Shown piece by piece: positions 25,955-37,245 of a DNA stretch of 64,000 bases (position 1 is the stretch's first letter; each line of letters opens with the position of its first letter). The notes under the pieces were generated by a model. The model ran no database searches, was not told the origin of the DNA, and saw nothing but the letters and a program-made list of their open reading frames with translations. Made by a program: the position numbers and the translations under genes. Origin of the DNA: Nymphaea colorata (taxonomy: Eukaryota; Streptophyta; Magnoliopsida; Nymphaeales; Nymphaeaceae); the NCBI RefSeq assembly GCF_008831285.2, contig NC_045146.1:8630972-8694971 (forward strand), read 5' to 3'.

Positions 25955-26212
25955 CAGACCTGGGGAAAAGGGACTCGGCCCAGCCCGATAAATCCGATTC
26001 GGACCGATAATTAGTTTTTATTTTTTTAATTTTCATAAATATTTTTTTTTTTAAATTTAGTCCGGCCCGGGCTCAAGTTTTTCGAAACGGGCTGGGACCG
26101 GACCCGGGCTCAAGTTTTCCGAATTGGGCCGAGACCGAGTTTTTGGATGTTGGGCTGGCCCGGGCCCGACTCGTTATCGGGCCGAGACGGCCCGATGGCC
26201 AAGCTTAGTCAC
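25955..26212. mobile_element. short hAT-like MITE with GC-rich inverted ends
   Basis: The left end reads CAGACCTGGGGA... CGGCCCAGCCCGAT. The reverse complement of the right end reads CTTGGCCATCGGGCC... CTCGGCCCGAT. The shared words in the same order form imperfect long inverted ends about 40 bp long. The interior repeats the phrase CCCGGGCTCAAGTTTT twice (26066-26081 and 26103-26118). A clear 8-bp target duplication was not seen. Confidence 0.45.
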
Positions 26213-29200
26213 ACACACGGCCACGAACGACATGTATTGGCCACGATTGGTCCTGGCCAGCCAGCACGAGTTGAGTGGGCCGTTAGGTGCACGCAACCCA
26301 TATATGCATTAAAGAGGGATATTTTGTAATTTAAAAAATAAAATGTTCTTTTCTGTCATTTTACTTTTTTCTTATTATTTTTGTTCTCACTAAAAAGTTT
26401 TCTTTTTTTTTTTTTTTTGGTGTGAATTGAACATATTTTCTTCATTAACCATATTAACACATGAAAATTTGCACAGTATAGCACATATAACTAGGTTGGA
26501 GCCAGCACGGCTGGGTCATACTTGGTTTGACCAGGATGGCAAAACGGCCATTTTACTCGGCCACTGGGTCTAATGCATAAAACATGATCATTGGCCTAGT
26601 GTAAAATGATGAAAATGCCCTTTATATGGGCAATTATGTATTGTTTTAGATAATTACCACATAGTTTTAATTTCTTAAGCTTGGAAAGGAGGGTATCAAC
26701 CACTCCATTTGGGCATCAAGCCCTCTCCCTCTCGTTTTCACTTCTATCCTCTCTCATTTTCTTTGTTCTCCTCCTTCTCTCTCTTCGAGTCTGTTTCTCC
26801 CTTATTGGTCTCAAATGAAAACCCTCATAGATTAGCTCTCTCTCCCTCTTTAATCTCCTCTCATTTCATTTTATCTTGGCTTTGTTCCAAGCTTCATTTC
26901 ATGTTGATTATAATATTGTCTTAGTTAAGTTTTTATTTCCTTTGTTAGATTAAGTTAGAATTTAATTTTGTTGTTATCTATGTGATAAAAGTCTGCCCGG
27001 GGATCTTTGTCTCGTCCGGTCAAAGAAGAAAAAGGAGGTGTTTTTTCACGGTGTTTGCCCCAAAAATCATTTTCTCACCACCAACCTCAATGTTATTCAA
27101 GGAACAATCAGCTTGAGGGAGGCTATTGAAGAAACCAGTGCAGTTAGAGAGCATTAGCCTGGATATCACCACTCTTGAAGAGAATCAACAGGCGATCAGT
27201 TGAACAAGAAAAATGAGATAACTTGCCAAATTGTAAAAACAAGAAAAGAAATTGTCTATTGGGCCTATCCTTATTTCGTGAAGAGAGAAAATTGTAAACT
27301 AGATTGCGAGAATAATTGTAGGATGGTAATTAGTAATGGAACCCTCTCCTCAATGAACAGCTGCGGGAGGTTGAGGAAACCTCTCCTTCTTTGTTCTTTC
27401 TTATCGTACATTTCAGACTCATGAGTCGAATAGATAGTGGCATAGATCACCGAAATTGAGATAGAGCTATTGCTTATTAGCAGCCGATATATGACCTCGT
27501 CAATTGACTGACTAAGAACATTTAATTTGAAGAACTCCAAAGCAAACTGGTTTCTTGCAAGGAAAAGATTTCATGATGGTCTTCAAAAGTGGAAAAGACG
27601 GTGTTTTGTGGAACACATCTCTTGGTAAAATGCTTAATGAATACGATAAAAATAACTGTCATAGGCTTGGAATTCAGATCATAAAACTAAACTAGGCAAG
27701 TAGCCTGTTTTAATTTGAGAATAGAAGCTGAGTTTGTTGCACAGATATTTCATTTTAGTGACACATAATGCCATTGAAATTGCTTCTTCCTGGAGTCAAC
27801 ATACTAACTCAGCATCTAATTACAAGAGTGTGGTAGCAGGCTTCCCGTATAATGGTTATGCAAATCTTTTCACATATCATTAGTCTGGTGAAATGAATTA
27901 CACTATCCACTGTCTCTTTGCTAACCGAATTCAGAATCCATGACAAGATAATTTCATTGCAGTGGATGTGAGGATGACCATGGATGCTTTCATAGGTGTG
28001 AGATGGACGGGGAAATATAGTTCATTTAGCTTTTTAGCACGCTGGGCCAGTTATAGGATTTGACACTTGTTATCAAATCTTATTAGCCATAGATGATGAA
28101 ATGGCTTAATGAAAACTTTCCTGCTTTTTCCAGTAACAAGGCCTTGAACATTTGTTTCTTCTGCGATTGAAGTTGTCAAAATGAAGAAAATTCTTTAGAC
28201 TAGAAAGTATGAAACTCCTTGCGTACCATTTACATGATAACTTGAAATTTTACCACACATGCACTAGCGTTGTCAGTATTGAGCAAGATTACATTTTGTA
28301 CGTCTTCCTTTTGGTCTCGAACCATATACTAGGTTTGCTTCAGGAGCTGGTCAATTCGTATGGCGCCAATAATACGTAGCCCATTAATTCAAACACAAGT
28401 TGTAGGTTTGTAGTGTTATTTCACTCTTTATTCAACCATCCATTTTTGAAGTGATGGATTGTGGCCATAATTGCTTGAATGGAGCACTGCTATCACTAGT
28501 TGTTCGCTGCCATCTCTGTTCTAAGACCAAAAATTATGATTTTTAAAAAAATTCTGAAACACAATTTCGATGCGTACAATTTTGCTTTATGCAAGTGAAG
28601 AGGTTCCGGTATTGCATTGACTCGAAAATAAACAATGCTGACACTTAAATGTTCGGAAGGACTTTCAACCCCCTAAATATGATAGTTTACCTGAAGCCAC
28701 ATTTCAATTCAACCCACATAAAGCATACTGCATGCTTACCCATGCACGTACTTCTCTGTTCTAGCGTCACTTTGACATGGAAAGTTGAGTGAATCTCCTT
28801 ATACATGGTACCTCACCTCTGTGTGGATATTGCTAGTGGCATTTGAAGACGAATGCTGCACAACCATGTGCTGCGACTTCCATGGACAACTCTTTTCTTA
28901 TTATCCCAAGCTGCTGATTCGTCCAAATTTCATAACAACAGCAGGAGCCTTTGCTTATGTAGTGTCCTTAGGCAGCACGGTGCCCAGGTTTAGTTTCGAC
29001 GGTCCTAGCCATCGACAAATAACGGCCAGCACCACCGGGAAATTATCAGCCGATGGCCAAGCGGTCGTCCATTATACTTAAAGGTTCACAAAAGGTAACT
29101 AGTTAAAATCGATTTGATCTAACTTATGAAGCAACTGCAAAACTAATCTAATTGCTCTAACCTTGGTTAAAATTTTTAAAGGCTACACCAGACGAATGCG

Positions 29201-30550
29201 CTGATTTAATGTGCTTTCAAATGTTGTAAAAATTTAGTGTGTCTTAAAAAAAATAAACCAAAATACACGTTAATGAACAATCACCACTCGCGATTGTTCC
29301 ATGACCTTGAAGCTTTTATCTCACATCATGAACAACTGGACAATATAAGCAAGCAAGGGCTAAGAAAGAAAGAGACAAAGATGATGTATAAGCAAATAAG
29401 AGGAAAAAAAAAAAAACACAGAGCAAGGGGATGCGAACACGATGGAATCACAAAGGGGATTAGCTTGAGTTTACATACGTCGGTGCATGCGTTCCTTGAA
29501 ATATTAGGAGTTGGCAGGCTTCATGTGGCTAAGCAAGCTTTGCAAGAACTTGAGGAAGCAAAGACACCCTCATCGATGGCTCTGGTTAGTGAGAAGATAA
29601 AAAATTTGCTCAGTGGACTATCTTGGTCGGGTTTCCATGGTCGAGGACTATGTTGATCAATGTTTTGGCAGGCCACAAGTCCAATTGATTCCAGGTGAAG
29701 AACAGCTCTGGCGGTTGTGGACTCCGGCAAACTGTGGCTCCAGCAAATATTATTGAAATATTGCACTGCAGCTGAGGCAGAAGATTGTTAGAGAACGACC
29801 ACGAGAGAAAGGGAGCAGGCAAAGTGAGTTTTTTTGCAACAAGGGGAGGTTTAAGGGGCAGTTGGAGAACGGTAACATATTGTTATACGGCTAGACCAAA
29901 AACTTTTGATGAGGAATTAAAGTTCTTAAATTTTGATGTGAGCATACATATTAATTTTCATATAAGACAAGTAAAATTTTATAAAATTTTACTTGTAACA
30001 TAAAAAAAAAAAATTCTTTTGAGGTGGGGCTAGGGCCCATGTGGGCTCCTCCTTGGTTCTGCCCATGGTTTTGTGCATTTAGTTCAAAAAGTGAGGTACA
30101 TTTATGAAACACTTTTTAAAGTGTTGAATGAATTTAACTAATTTTTTTGGGTTAGATACATGAGACAATAACCTAATGTTATTCTTTCCAAATGGCCCCT
30201 AACATAAAACACCAATAACATTATGACAGAATCCAAATGGCCCCTAAAATTAAAACACCAGGACAGAAAGACAAAGGTGTGGCAGACATGACATTTTTTT
30301 TAGGGAAACAGTTATCAAATTACCTTTAAAAGACTTTTTAAAAGACTTTTATGGTGGTGTGAGGTTATCATAAAAATGTCGGTGAGCATTTAGCCGTGAC
30401 TAGGTCACCTGTGCAAGTTACTCTATAATGATGATGTGTATCACTATATTAATTTATACCAATCGCATTTTTAGTGAAAAAAATGTTGTTCATCTATTCC
30501 AATGGCCATGTCACTATATGGATTGAGCATCACCAAGGACCCAAACTGCC
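26213..30550. other. non-coding stretch, no gene recognised
   Basis: CT-rich stretches (26705-26860) and AT-rich DNA. Open frames at 28785-29081 and 29237-29656 have no recognisable domain, no homologous motif and no supporting splice or promoter signals. A short duplication around the phrase ccaaatggcccctaa occurs at about 30190 and 30234. Confidence 0.5.
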
Positions 30551-31756
30551 CAGCAATGTTGTAAGAAGCGTACACTTCACACCAAAAAAAACACAATTCA
30601 AAACGTTTTTAAAAAAAAAACACCTTGAGGCAAGGGTGTGAGGTGTACCGCGTACGCATCCCTGAAGTGCACACCTCATTTGGTAGAGGCATATGCCTCC
30701 ATTTGTGGCACGCTCCATTCTTGAGGCGCACGCCACCTTGAGGCAAGGCTGTGAGGTGTACGGCTTACGCATCCCTGAAGTGCACACCTCATTTGGTAGA
30801 GGCATATGCCTCCATTTGTGGCACGCTCCATGCTTGAGGCGCACGCCTCATGGACGGAGGAGTCTGTTTAGTTTTTTAATTAAAAATATTAAAAATTAAA
30901 TAAAATTGGTAAAGAGAACTTCACACGTAGCCATAACTAAACCCTATTTGTATCCCTAAATCTCATTTTCTCAATCCCAAATCACCTGTGACGTTGAAGA
31001 TTTCAACCGTCACTGCATGCCTATGAAATTGCTAGAGGCTGAAGCTGCAGCTGGTTGAGCCATCTCCCAACGTCAGAATTTTCATTGCAACTGTATGTCT
31101 CTCTGTTTGAGTCGTTTTCTCCCTATGGCAAACACTGAACATAGGTGGCCATCTATCTCTCTCTGTCTCAGTCTCTCTGGCCATCGCCGGCATTGGCCAC
31201 AACCACCTTCTCTGTGTTTTGTTGTGATCGTATACACAGTGTATCGCCATGGAGCTTTTGTTACTATGCATGTATCACAATGGCCGATGTTGTGGCAATG
31301 TGGCTTACAACCTCAATACCTTAACATCTTTTTTTTCTTCATGGGTGTCATCCTTGCACTTTAATTATTATTTATTACATTACGTGGTGTTAATATTTGT
31401 TATTATTTGGGTAAGCATAGCAATTTGAGCTTTTGCATACAATGTAATTGAACTCATTAGATGCTTGTTGAATTGTATTTGTAGTACATTGTTTAGGTTT
31501 GAGAAAAGATGCCAAGGTGGGATCCAACATGAGAACATTGTGTTGAAGAAGATCAAAGGCTCAATGCCTTGTGTCGTTAAAGAAAAAGGGAAACTTAATA
31601 TGTAATCATTTTTTTCAGTTTTGTTGTTATTTTTATAAATATTATATAATTCATAAATTTATCCATGAAGCTTACACTCCAATTAACGGCTCGCCTCGCC
31701 TCGCCTCATCAAAGGCTCAATGCCTTGTGTCGTTTTATCGCCCTGCCTAGTATTGA
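30551..31756. mobile_element. possible non-autonomous hAT-type element carrying a 113-bp tandem repeat
   Basis: The left edge reads CAATGTTGTAAGAAGCG. The reverse complement of the right edge reads CAATACTAGGCAGGGCG, giving a loose inverted pair. Subterminal DNA is rich in GAGGC/GCCTC words, with GCCTCGCCTCGCCTC at 31689-31705. This AGGCG style is frequent in plant hAT-like elements. The interior holds a CT-rich block (31095-31190) without a domain. Ends and target duplication are uncertain. Confidence 0.35.
30621..30846. repeat. 113-bp tandem duplication
   Basis: Two adjacent copies, 30621-30733 and 30734-30846, are nearly identical and begin CACCTTGAGGCAAGG. Each contains short self-complementary words such as gaggcatatgcctc and ends near gaggcgcacgc. 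Confidence 0.95.
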
Positions 31757-33648
31757 CATATTATTACAGTAGTGCACTCCAACAGAGCAGAACCAGAACT
31801 CAATATCCAACAAATTTTTTTATTCATATGCCTAGGTGAGATATAGGGTTGATTTTACAAAAGCTCTGTTGTTTTACTCGAGACATTTTTTGAGGTAACC
31901 AATTTTGCAAGTTATTTTCATCTTTTTGAGAGGCCGCTTAGGGAATCGCATGGAGAACTTAAAGCGCGTGTTTGATGAGATTAAAAAAAGTTAGGCCTTA
32001 AAGCCTGTGATGATTATTGGCCAATTTATTGGGAAGCCCTTTTGTATCTTTTTTTTCGAGAGAAAAAAAAAACATTAATAGAGGACAAAAGTTGTGCAAG
32101 AAATTTACACAAGGAAGAACTAATAGTAAACTGGAGCGAGGCAATATTTCCACTTAATTGAGCTAAACTTTCTTTTATTTTAAATGTTTTTACTAGTTAA
32201 GAAAGGAAAAAGTAGCTTCCCTTCCCTAGACTTAGGCCAACTGTAGCATGGGTCTAGTAACTAGCTTGGAGATAGGCTTGAGCATGTCTAGTGATATAAT
32301 TGAACGGAGCTCTAAGTTCCACTGGAGCTCATGTTCCAGGGTTAAGCAACTTATCAATGTGGTCCCGTATGAAATAGACAGACGGAAATGTTCATTTTTT
32401 TCCCCCATCTTTTTAGATAATGAAGTTTTATGGGATTTTTAGTCATTTAAAAGTTGATGGCCCAGTCTAAATTCTTGGTATATTAGGTCTTTTTCGTCGG
32501 TTCTCATAAATTTTCCTGTATATTGTTTCCACCCACTTTCTCACTAGCTTCACTTAGAAAGACTGAAATGCCCTCAAGTAGGCCTGAGATCTTTTGTGTT
32601 TCTTACCATGCCCTTTTGACTAGAAACTGCATGGGCAAAGCATTTTATCCGTTGCTCTCAGCTTCCAGCACTGCTACGAAGCCCGTCTCCCTCGGAGGTG
32701 ACAAATTTTAAATTTAAACGAGTGCACACCACCTGAAATAAAAATAAAAAAACAAAATGTGAATCTCAGGGTGACCGAGAAGACTCCTACCGCCCCAAAA
32801 AGGAGAGCCCAAACCCACTTCCTTTTTCCATGCCTTCCTTGTGGGTTCAACACTGTAATCCATTATTAGCTAAATGCCGCAGCCCACCTGGACCTAATGC
32901 CCATAGCATCCTACCGCACCTCGCTCCATCAAACCAGCTACATTGGTTTATGAAGTTGAATAACCTGCAGCTGGAGATCACTCATGTGTCATGCGCTAGA
33001 AATAACCAAACTACCTTTACTAGTTAAAATGAAAGATTGAACCCTAAGCACTTAAAAAAAAAAAAAAAAGGCTCCAGACCAAAATGCCTCTCAAATTTAA
33101 AAAACGGTGGGAGCTCAGGCTTTCCATTTTACAGCACAACTTTCCAAAAGTCCAAAGTATAAATATCTTATATTTCATTGTGAGAATACCTTGGACTGTT
33201 TTCGTAAAATTTTCCGTTTGAAGTTGAAGTGGATTTGGTGAATAATAGCGATGGCTAAGTTGGAGCTAACCTCGAAACGTTGACGCTGATAATTAGGACA
33301 AACTAAATTTAAACTCGGTTTCGTTTCTTCCTTAAAAGCCTGTAATCAAATTATTATTGTTTTGCCATGTTCACCAATCAAAAGAGAAAGGTGCTCATCC
33401 GAACTTCGGTTCTAAGAACATGAACTCAATAGTACCTTCCCTAATGATGATCGCATATCTTGAAACTGTTGGTGCAGACCAGAAATATCTTACCGCATTA
33501 CGGAATTTGGGGGCCGACGATCGTCAAATTTGAAGCCGTTTCCGGACAAAACACATACTCGACCGCTCTTTAATTCGCAGGGGGGCCCGAAACCCTTTCC
33601 AAGGGGGGAACTGGACTGGAGCGCCCTGATCTCCATTTCGCCATCGTC
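31757..33648. other. upstream region of the RETICULATA-RELATED gene, otherwise featureless
   Basis: No coding sequence is supported. A CCAAT-type word (caccaatca) lies at about 33371. TATA-like words around 33158 are nearly 500 bp from the start codon, too far for a confident core promoter. The last 150 bp before the ATG become GC-rich, continuous with the gene. Confidence 0.4.
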
Positions 33649-34758
33649 ATGGCTCAGCTCCGCCTCTCAGCCACCCCTCCTCATTCTCTCTTCCCGACTG
33701 CCACCAAGACCGGCTACGCCGCTTTCAGATCCATCAGATTCCTCGACCACCCTCCCTTGTCGTTTCCGACCATTGCTACCCCCGATTCCAGGCGGACTCC
33801 CGTTGGATTTTTCCGCAAACCGTCGCCTCCGGTGGGATTCCGGAACCTAAGTGTGGCCCGTGCCGCTGACGACGATGGTGCCGGGACCACTATGGGAGGT
33901 GGCGGAGGGGGGGAAGGGGGAAGAAGGAGAGGCGGAGGAGGTGGAGGTGGCGGAGGTTCCCGGGAGGAGGGGAAATCAGACCCTGACGGGGGGCTTCTAG
34001 GGGTTTTCCTCGAAGGATGGCGATCAAGGGTTAGGGCAGACCCGCAGTTCCCCTTCAAGGTTCTTATGGAGGAGCTTGTCGGTGTATCTGCCTGCGTGAT
34101 TGGGGACATGGCCTCTCGACCCGACTTCGGCCTGAACGAGCTCGATTTCGTCTTCAGCACCCTCGTTGTCGGATCGATCCTCAACTTCGTCCTCATGTAC
34201 CTCCTCGCCCCGACGGCCGCCGCCTCTCCATCTTCTGGCCTCTTCGCCTCGGTTTTCTCCGGCTGCCCCAAGAGTCACATGTTCGAGCCCGGCCCTTACA
34301 ACCTGATCCAGCGTTCGGGAACGGTCATCTACAAGGGGGTGGTGTTCGCGGCCGTTGGATTCGTAGCCGGGCTTGTCGGAACGGCGATCTCGAATACGTT
34401 GATCGCCCTGCGGAAGCAAATGGATCCCGCGTTCGACCCGCAGAACAAGGCGCCGCCTACCTTGCTAAACGCTCTCACCTGGGCAACCCATATGGGCGTA
34501 AGCAGCAACCTGAGGTACCAGACGCTCAATGGCATCGAATTCCTGCTAGCCAGGTGGTTGCCGTCATTGGCGTTCCGGGGGTCGGTGGTGGCGCTGAGGT
34601 GCGCCAACAACGTGCTTGGTGGGGCTTCCTTCGTACTCCTTGCGAGGCTTACAGGGTCACAGAAGGTGGAGCAAGAGAAGGAGAAAAAGGGGGAGGTGGC
34701 GGTGATGGTGAGTGATGATGACGGTATTGGCGAGGTCCAGAAGGGTAAAGAAGACTAA
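33649..34758 (+). CDS. RETICULATA-RELATED protein (DUF3411), chloroplastic, single exon
   Basis: Intact 369-codon frame, ATG at 33649, TAA at 34756-34758. Residues 1 to about 72 are Ser/Arg/Pro-rich with few acids and look like a chloroplast transit peptide; VARAA at 69-73 is a plausible cleavage zone. Residues 83-103 are a Gly/Arg-rich low-complexity linker. The DUF3411 domain covers about 127-336 with DPQFPFKVLMEELVG (131-145), GDMASRPDFGLNELDF (152-167), SHMFEPGPYN (209-218) and HMGVSSNLRYQTLNGIEF (281-298). Hydrophobic stretches at about 168-188 and 229-252 and a weaker one near 303-333 suggest membrane segments. The C-terminus is a charged tail. In the known family these proteins sit in the plastid envelope and affect leaf mesophyll development and reticulate leaf phenotypes; the biochemical role is unsettled. 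The sequence resembles the Gly-rich RER1/2/3 branch, but I cannot assign the exact paralogue. The start is supported by the transit-like N-terminus and the GC-rich island. Confidence 0.93.
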   Translation: MAQLRLSATPPHSLFPTATKTGYAAFRSIRFLDHPPLSFPTIATPDSRRTPVGFFRKPSPPVGFRNLSVARAADDDGAGTTMGGGGGGEGGRRRGGGGGGGGGSREEGKSDPDGGLLGVFLEGWRSRVRADPQFPFKVLMEELVGVSACVIGDMASRPDFGLNELDFVFSTLVVGSILNFVLMYLLAPTAAASPSSGLFASVFSGCPKSHMFEPGPYNLIQRSGTVIYKGVVFAAVGFVAGLVGTAISNTLIALRKQMDPAFDPQNKAPPTLLNALTWATHMGVSSNLRYQTLNGIEFLLARWLPSLAFRGSVVALRCANNVLGGASFVLLARLTGSQKVEQEKEKKGEVAVMVSDDDGIGEVQKGKED

Positions 34759-34874
34759 AGTAAGTTGGTGGTTCCTCAGCTTTTTGGGTTTTCCATGGAG
34801 ATGTTACAGACGAGAAAGAAAGGAGCTGACCGGGGGAGGGGAATGTGGTGATAGAGTACATTTACCTAGTTTCC

Positions 34875-34880
34875 AATAAA
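34875..34880 (+). terminator. polyadenylation signal AATAAA of the RETICULATA-RELATED gene
   Basis: AATAAA lies 117 bp after the stop codon, followed by a T/G-rich stretch (ttggtgtactttgttgg), the usual layout of a plant mRNA 3' end. Confidence 0.55.
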
Positions 34881-36199
34881 TTGGTGTACTTTGTTGGAGA
34901 GTTACACGTTTTCCTTTTAATCTAGCTTTCTGGGATTGCAAACTTGTTTTTCTTTTCTTTTCGAAATTTGTTTTCCATTAACGTGAAGTAAAGCCACAAG
35001 GCGGTTGACGTTCCGGTCTCAGCTGTTAGACGAACGGCTGCTGTTCGAACTTCGAGCTCCATGGCGGTGACGGGCGGATTTAGCCGACGGGCTAGCAATA
35101 CGCGTGTGATCTAATTGGGCCAGGTACTTTATTGTGGAATCAATATATAAAACGGATCCTTTGCAGGAGCTGTACAGAAGCCCTACCAGCTCTCCCCAAA
35201 CCCCGGAAGTACAGTCGGCTTTGGCTTAGTAAGGTGTGGATGTAGCTCCAGAACAAGAAGAGCATTGAATCTGCCGCACCAGGAAAGCGTCGACTCACAA
35301 CCTCCGCGACTGGAACTGCAAACTTAACTCCCTCTTTTCAGGCGGTTTAATTTGTTACCATCCCACTCAGCCTTTTCAGGCTTCTGGCTGATGTGGGAAT
35401 CGCTCTGAGAGAGGATTCACAATTGAACGCTTGATTTCAGATCCACGGATTTTACATCGTAGATCTGAGATGTGACAGGGGCAGAGCGGAAGGGATCTGG
35501 GGTTTCCATGTCTGCGCCGAATTTAGAGGCAATGAAACATATGCTTTCAAGATTTTAATTTTGTGCATGAATAGAATTCTGCAGATGGGAAACGGGACCA
35601 GAAATTCTTAATCAAAGAGGTGTTAATTCTAATGTTTTTGTACCATGTTGTACGCTAGCCTCATTGGAGGTTAATGACCTGAGTTGATCTGTTTTCTGTG
35701 ATAAGTCGTACTTTTCTCTTCCGCTTGGCATACAGATTTTAAACCCAGTGCCGGATTTTGGTTCCGACGCAACTCTGCTGGGAGTAGGTTCCCCTCAAAC
35801 GAAAGCATGAACAATCAGAAGAACAAACCGGAAGAAAACAGCTCGACCCTATTAAGCCTCAAACGATTAAGGCATGGGTGACAATGAAAGAACACATACG
35901 TTTACAAATATTTACAGATCAAACACCGGCTGATGGGATGTATTTAGTCCCAGCTTAACACCCAACAATCCAAGTGTTTTCAGACTAGGATTGCAATTTC
36001 TAAAAAACGCTTGACTCGGAACTAACTGGTTGCCTACTTCCCATACCCTGTTCACAGTATAAGTATAAACCAATACATTGGTTCATTTCTTTCTCCATCT
36101 AATAGGGCCAGCTACTAAACAAATTATGCAATTTGCATTAGTTGTCATGGGCTGACTTTCTTCGGTTCGTGCGGCCCGGCGATAGCACCTTCGTCGTAA
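34881..36199. other. intergenic DNA with a possible promoter
   Basis: No coding exon could be supported. A TATA-like box lies at 35144-35152. The following 300 bp (35170-35480) are less AT-rich than surrounding DNA and contain plausible 3' splice ends (ttttcag near 35340 and atttcag near 35441). An unidentified non-coding or 5'-UTR transcript is possible but unproven. Confidence 0.35.
35144..35152 (+). promoter_or_regulatory. putative TATA box
   Basis: TATATAAAA preceded by an A/T-balanced region and followed about 30 bp later by the C-rich run ctctccccaaaccccg. No matching gene was found downstream in the window, so this is weak. Confidence 0.25.
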
Positions 36200-36538
36200 G
36201 CCAAAAGGGCTCAAGAGTTTGCAGAAAACTTGAGAATAATGCAGGTGCAAGGAAATCAAAGATTGCAAGGAAATTTGAGGGATGTTCTTGCAATGGGCAT
36301 AAATTGCATTGATCACAAGAGCGATGTAAGCAAAGGCGTTTAGAAAAAAATCACAGTTTTACTTACATAGGATGGCCGATGCTTCTTACAGGATTCAAAT
36401 GCCGACCACCCAAAACACATAATCCATTGTATGCACTTGGGACAGGTGGGAGCGTGCTCCGTTACAAGTTAACAAAAGCATAACCAAAGACATTGAAATA
36501 GAAAGTAAGCAAAAAATAGATTGAGACTCACGGGAACA
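36200..36538 (-). repeat. 3' LTR of the minus-strand chromovirus fragment (family A)
   Basis: On the minus strand a purine-rich tract (AGAGGTGGGGAGGG, 36542-36555) is followed by TGTTCCCG at 36538, the LTR start. The next 300 bp match the LTR at 40542 in order: ACTTGTAACGGAG against ACTTGTAAGGGAG, then TCCCAC, and TCGGCATTTGAATCC in both. The inner end of this LTR (lower coordinate) is not clear. Confidence 0.6.
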
Positions 36539-36556
36539 CACCCTCCCCACCTCTTT

Positions 36557-37236
36557 AAATCATGCACCGTCCTTGGCACCAACTGTTTTATGGTAGTGCA
36601 AGACTTCCTCTCGATGTTGTTTCTTCAGTTGGAAGGCGTATTCCCACGTCGGCTGCTCCTCGTCCGCACACTTGGCTAAGTACTTTTTCAACCCTCAAAG
36701 ATAGTTGATTTTGTGCCGAAGAATCTGCTCTATTTGTCGATCCGCCTCTCGCTTGGTTAATGATGGTGATCTTTGTAGGATCGGCTCTCGTTGCGGCATG
36801 GTCATCTTTGGGTCTTCTTCATCAGCATGGAATGACTTCAGGTTGCAGACATGAAACACCGGATGTACTTTGAAGTCTGGTGGTAGATCTAACTTACATG
36901 CCAGCTTGCTGATCTTCTTGATCACAATGAATGGTCCTTCGTACTTTTGTATCAACGCAAAGTGTCTTCCCCGAAAGATTCCTGTACGATCTGGGTACAA
37001 CTTCACATGGACCTGATCTCCAACTCTGGACTCCGCAGGACGTCGCTTCTTGTCAGCCCACTTCTTCATCTTCTTAGCTGTCTTGTGCAAAAATGCCTTG
37101 GCTATTTCTGTCTGCTCCTGCCAGTCTCTAACAAATTGGTACGTGAAGGTTGGCTTTCCATTTTCTTGAGTTGGAAGAGTGTGCAACATCAACAGTTGTT
37201 GACTAGCGGGCCGTGGCTATTTCGAATGGACTGTGT
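36557..37236 (-). pseudogene. chromovirus integrase C-terminus and chromodomain (family A, minus strand)
   Basis: The peptide runs from HSPFEIATARQ (near 37230) through TFTYQFVRDWQEQ, KKMKKWADKKRRP, GDQVHVKLYPDRTG, KYEGPFIVIKKI and KVHPVFHVCNLK, the ordinary C-terminal part of a Ty3/gypsy integrase. It then reads RQIEQILRHKINYL, a stop at about 36692, and KKYLAKCADEEQPTWEY, a chromodomain. The chromodomain targets integration to particular chromatin in this lineage. Everything upstream (catalytic core, RT, gag) is missing: the fragment ends abruptly at about 37236, where a plus-strand relative begins. Confidence 0.85.
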
Positions 37237-37245
37237 CGAGCAACA

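Noticed and set aside
28785-29081. 98-residue plus-strand open frame with Cys and aromatic residues
   Set aside because: No family recognised and no context; could be chance in a 4-kb non-coding stretch.
29237-29656. 139-residue plus-strand open frame
   Set aside because: No recognisable domain, Lys-rich tract from a poly-A stretch, no promoter or splice support. Left as unassigned DNA.
33714-34271. 185-residue minus-strand frame opposite the RETICULATA-RELATED gene
   Set aside because: Antisense shadow of a GC-rich real gene; its poly-Pro run is the complement of the Gly tract.
35350-35392. Short hairpin (cccactcagcc ... ggctgatgtggg) and an upstream-sequence-element-like word of plant snRNA genes
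   Set aside because: The word matches imperfectly and has no TATA at the required distance on the relevant strand; no snRNA body is recognisable.
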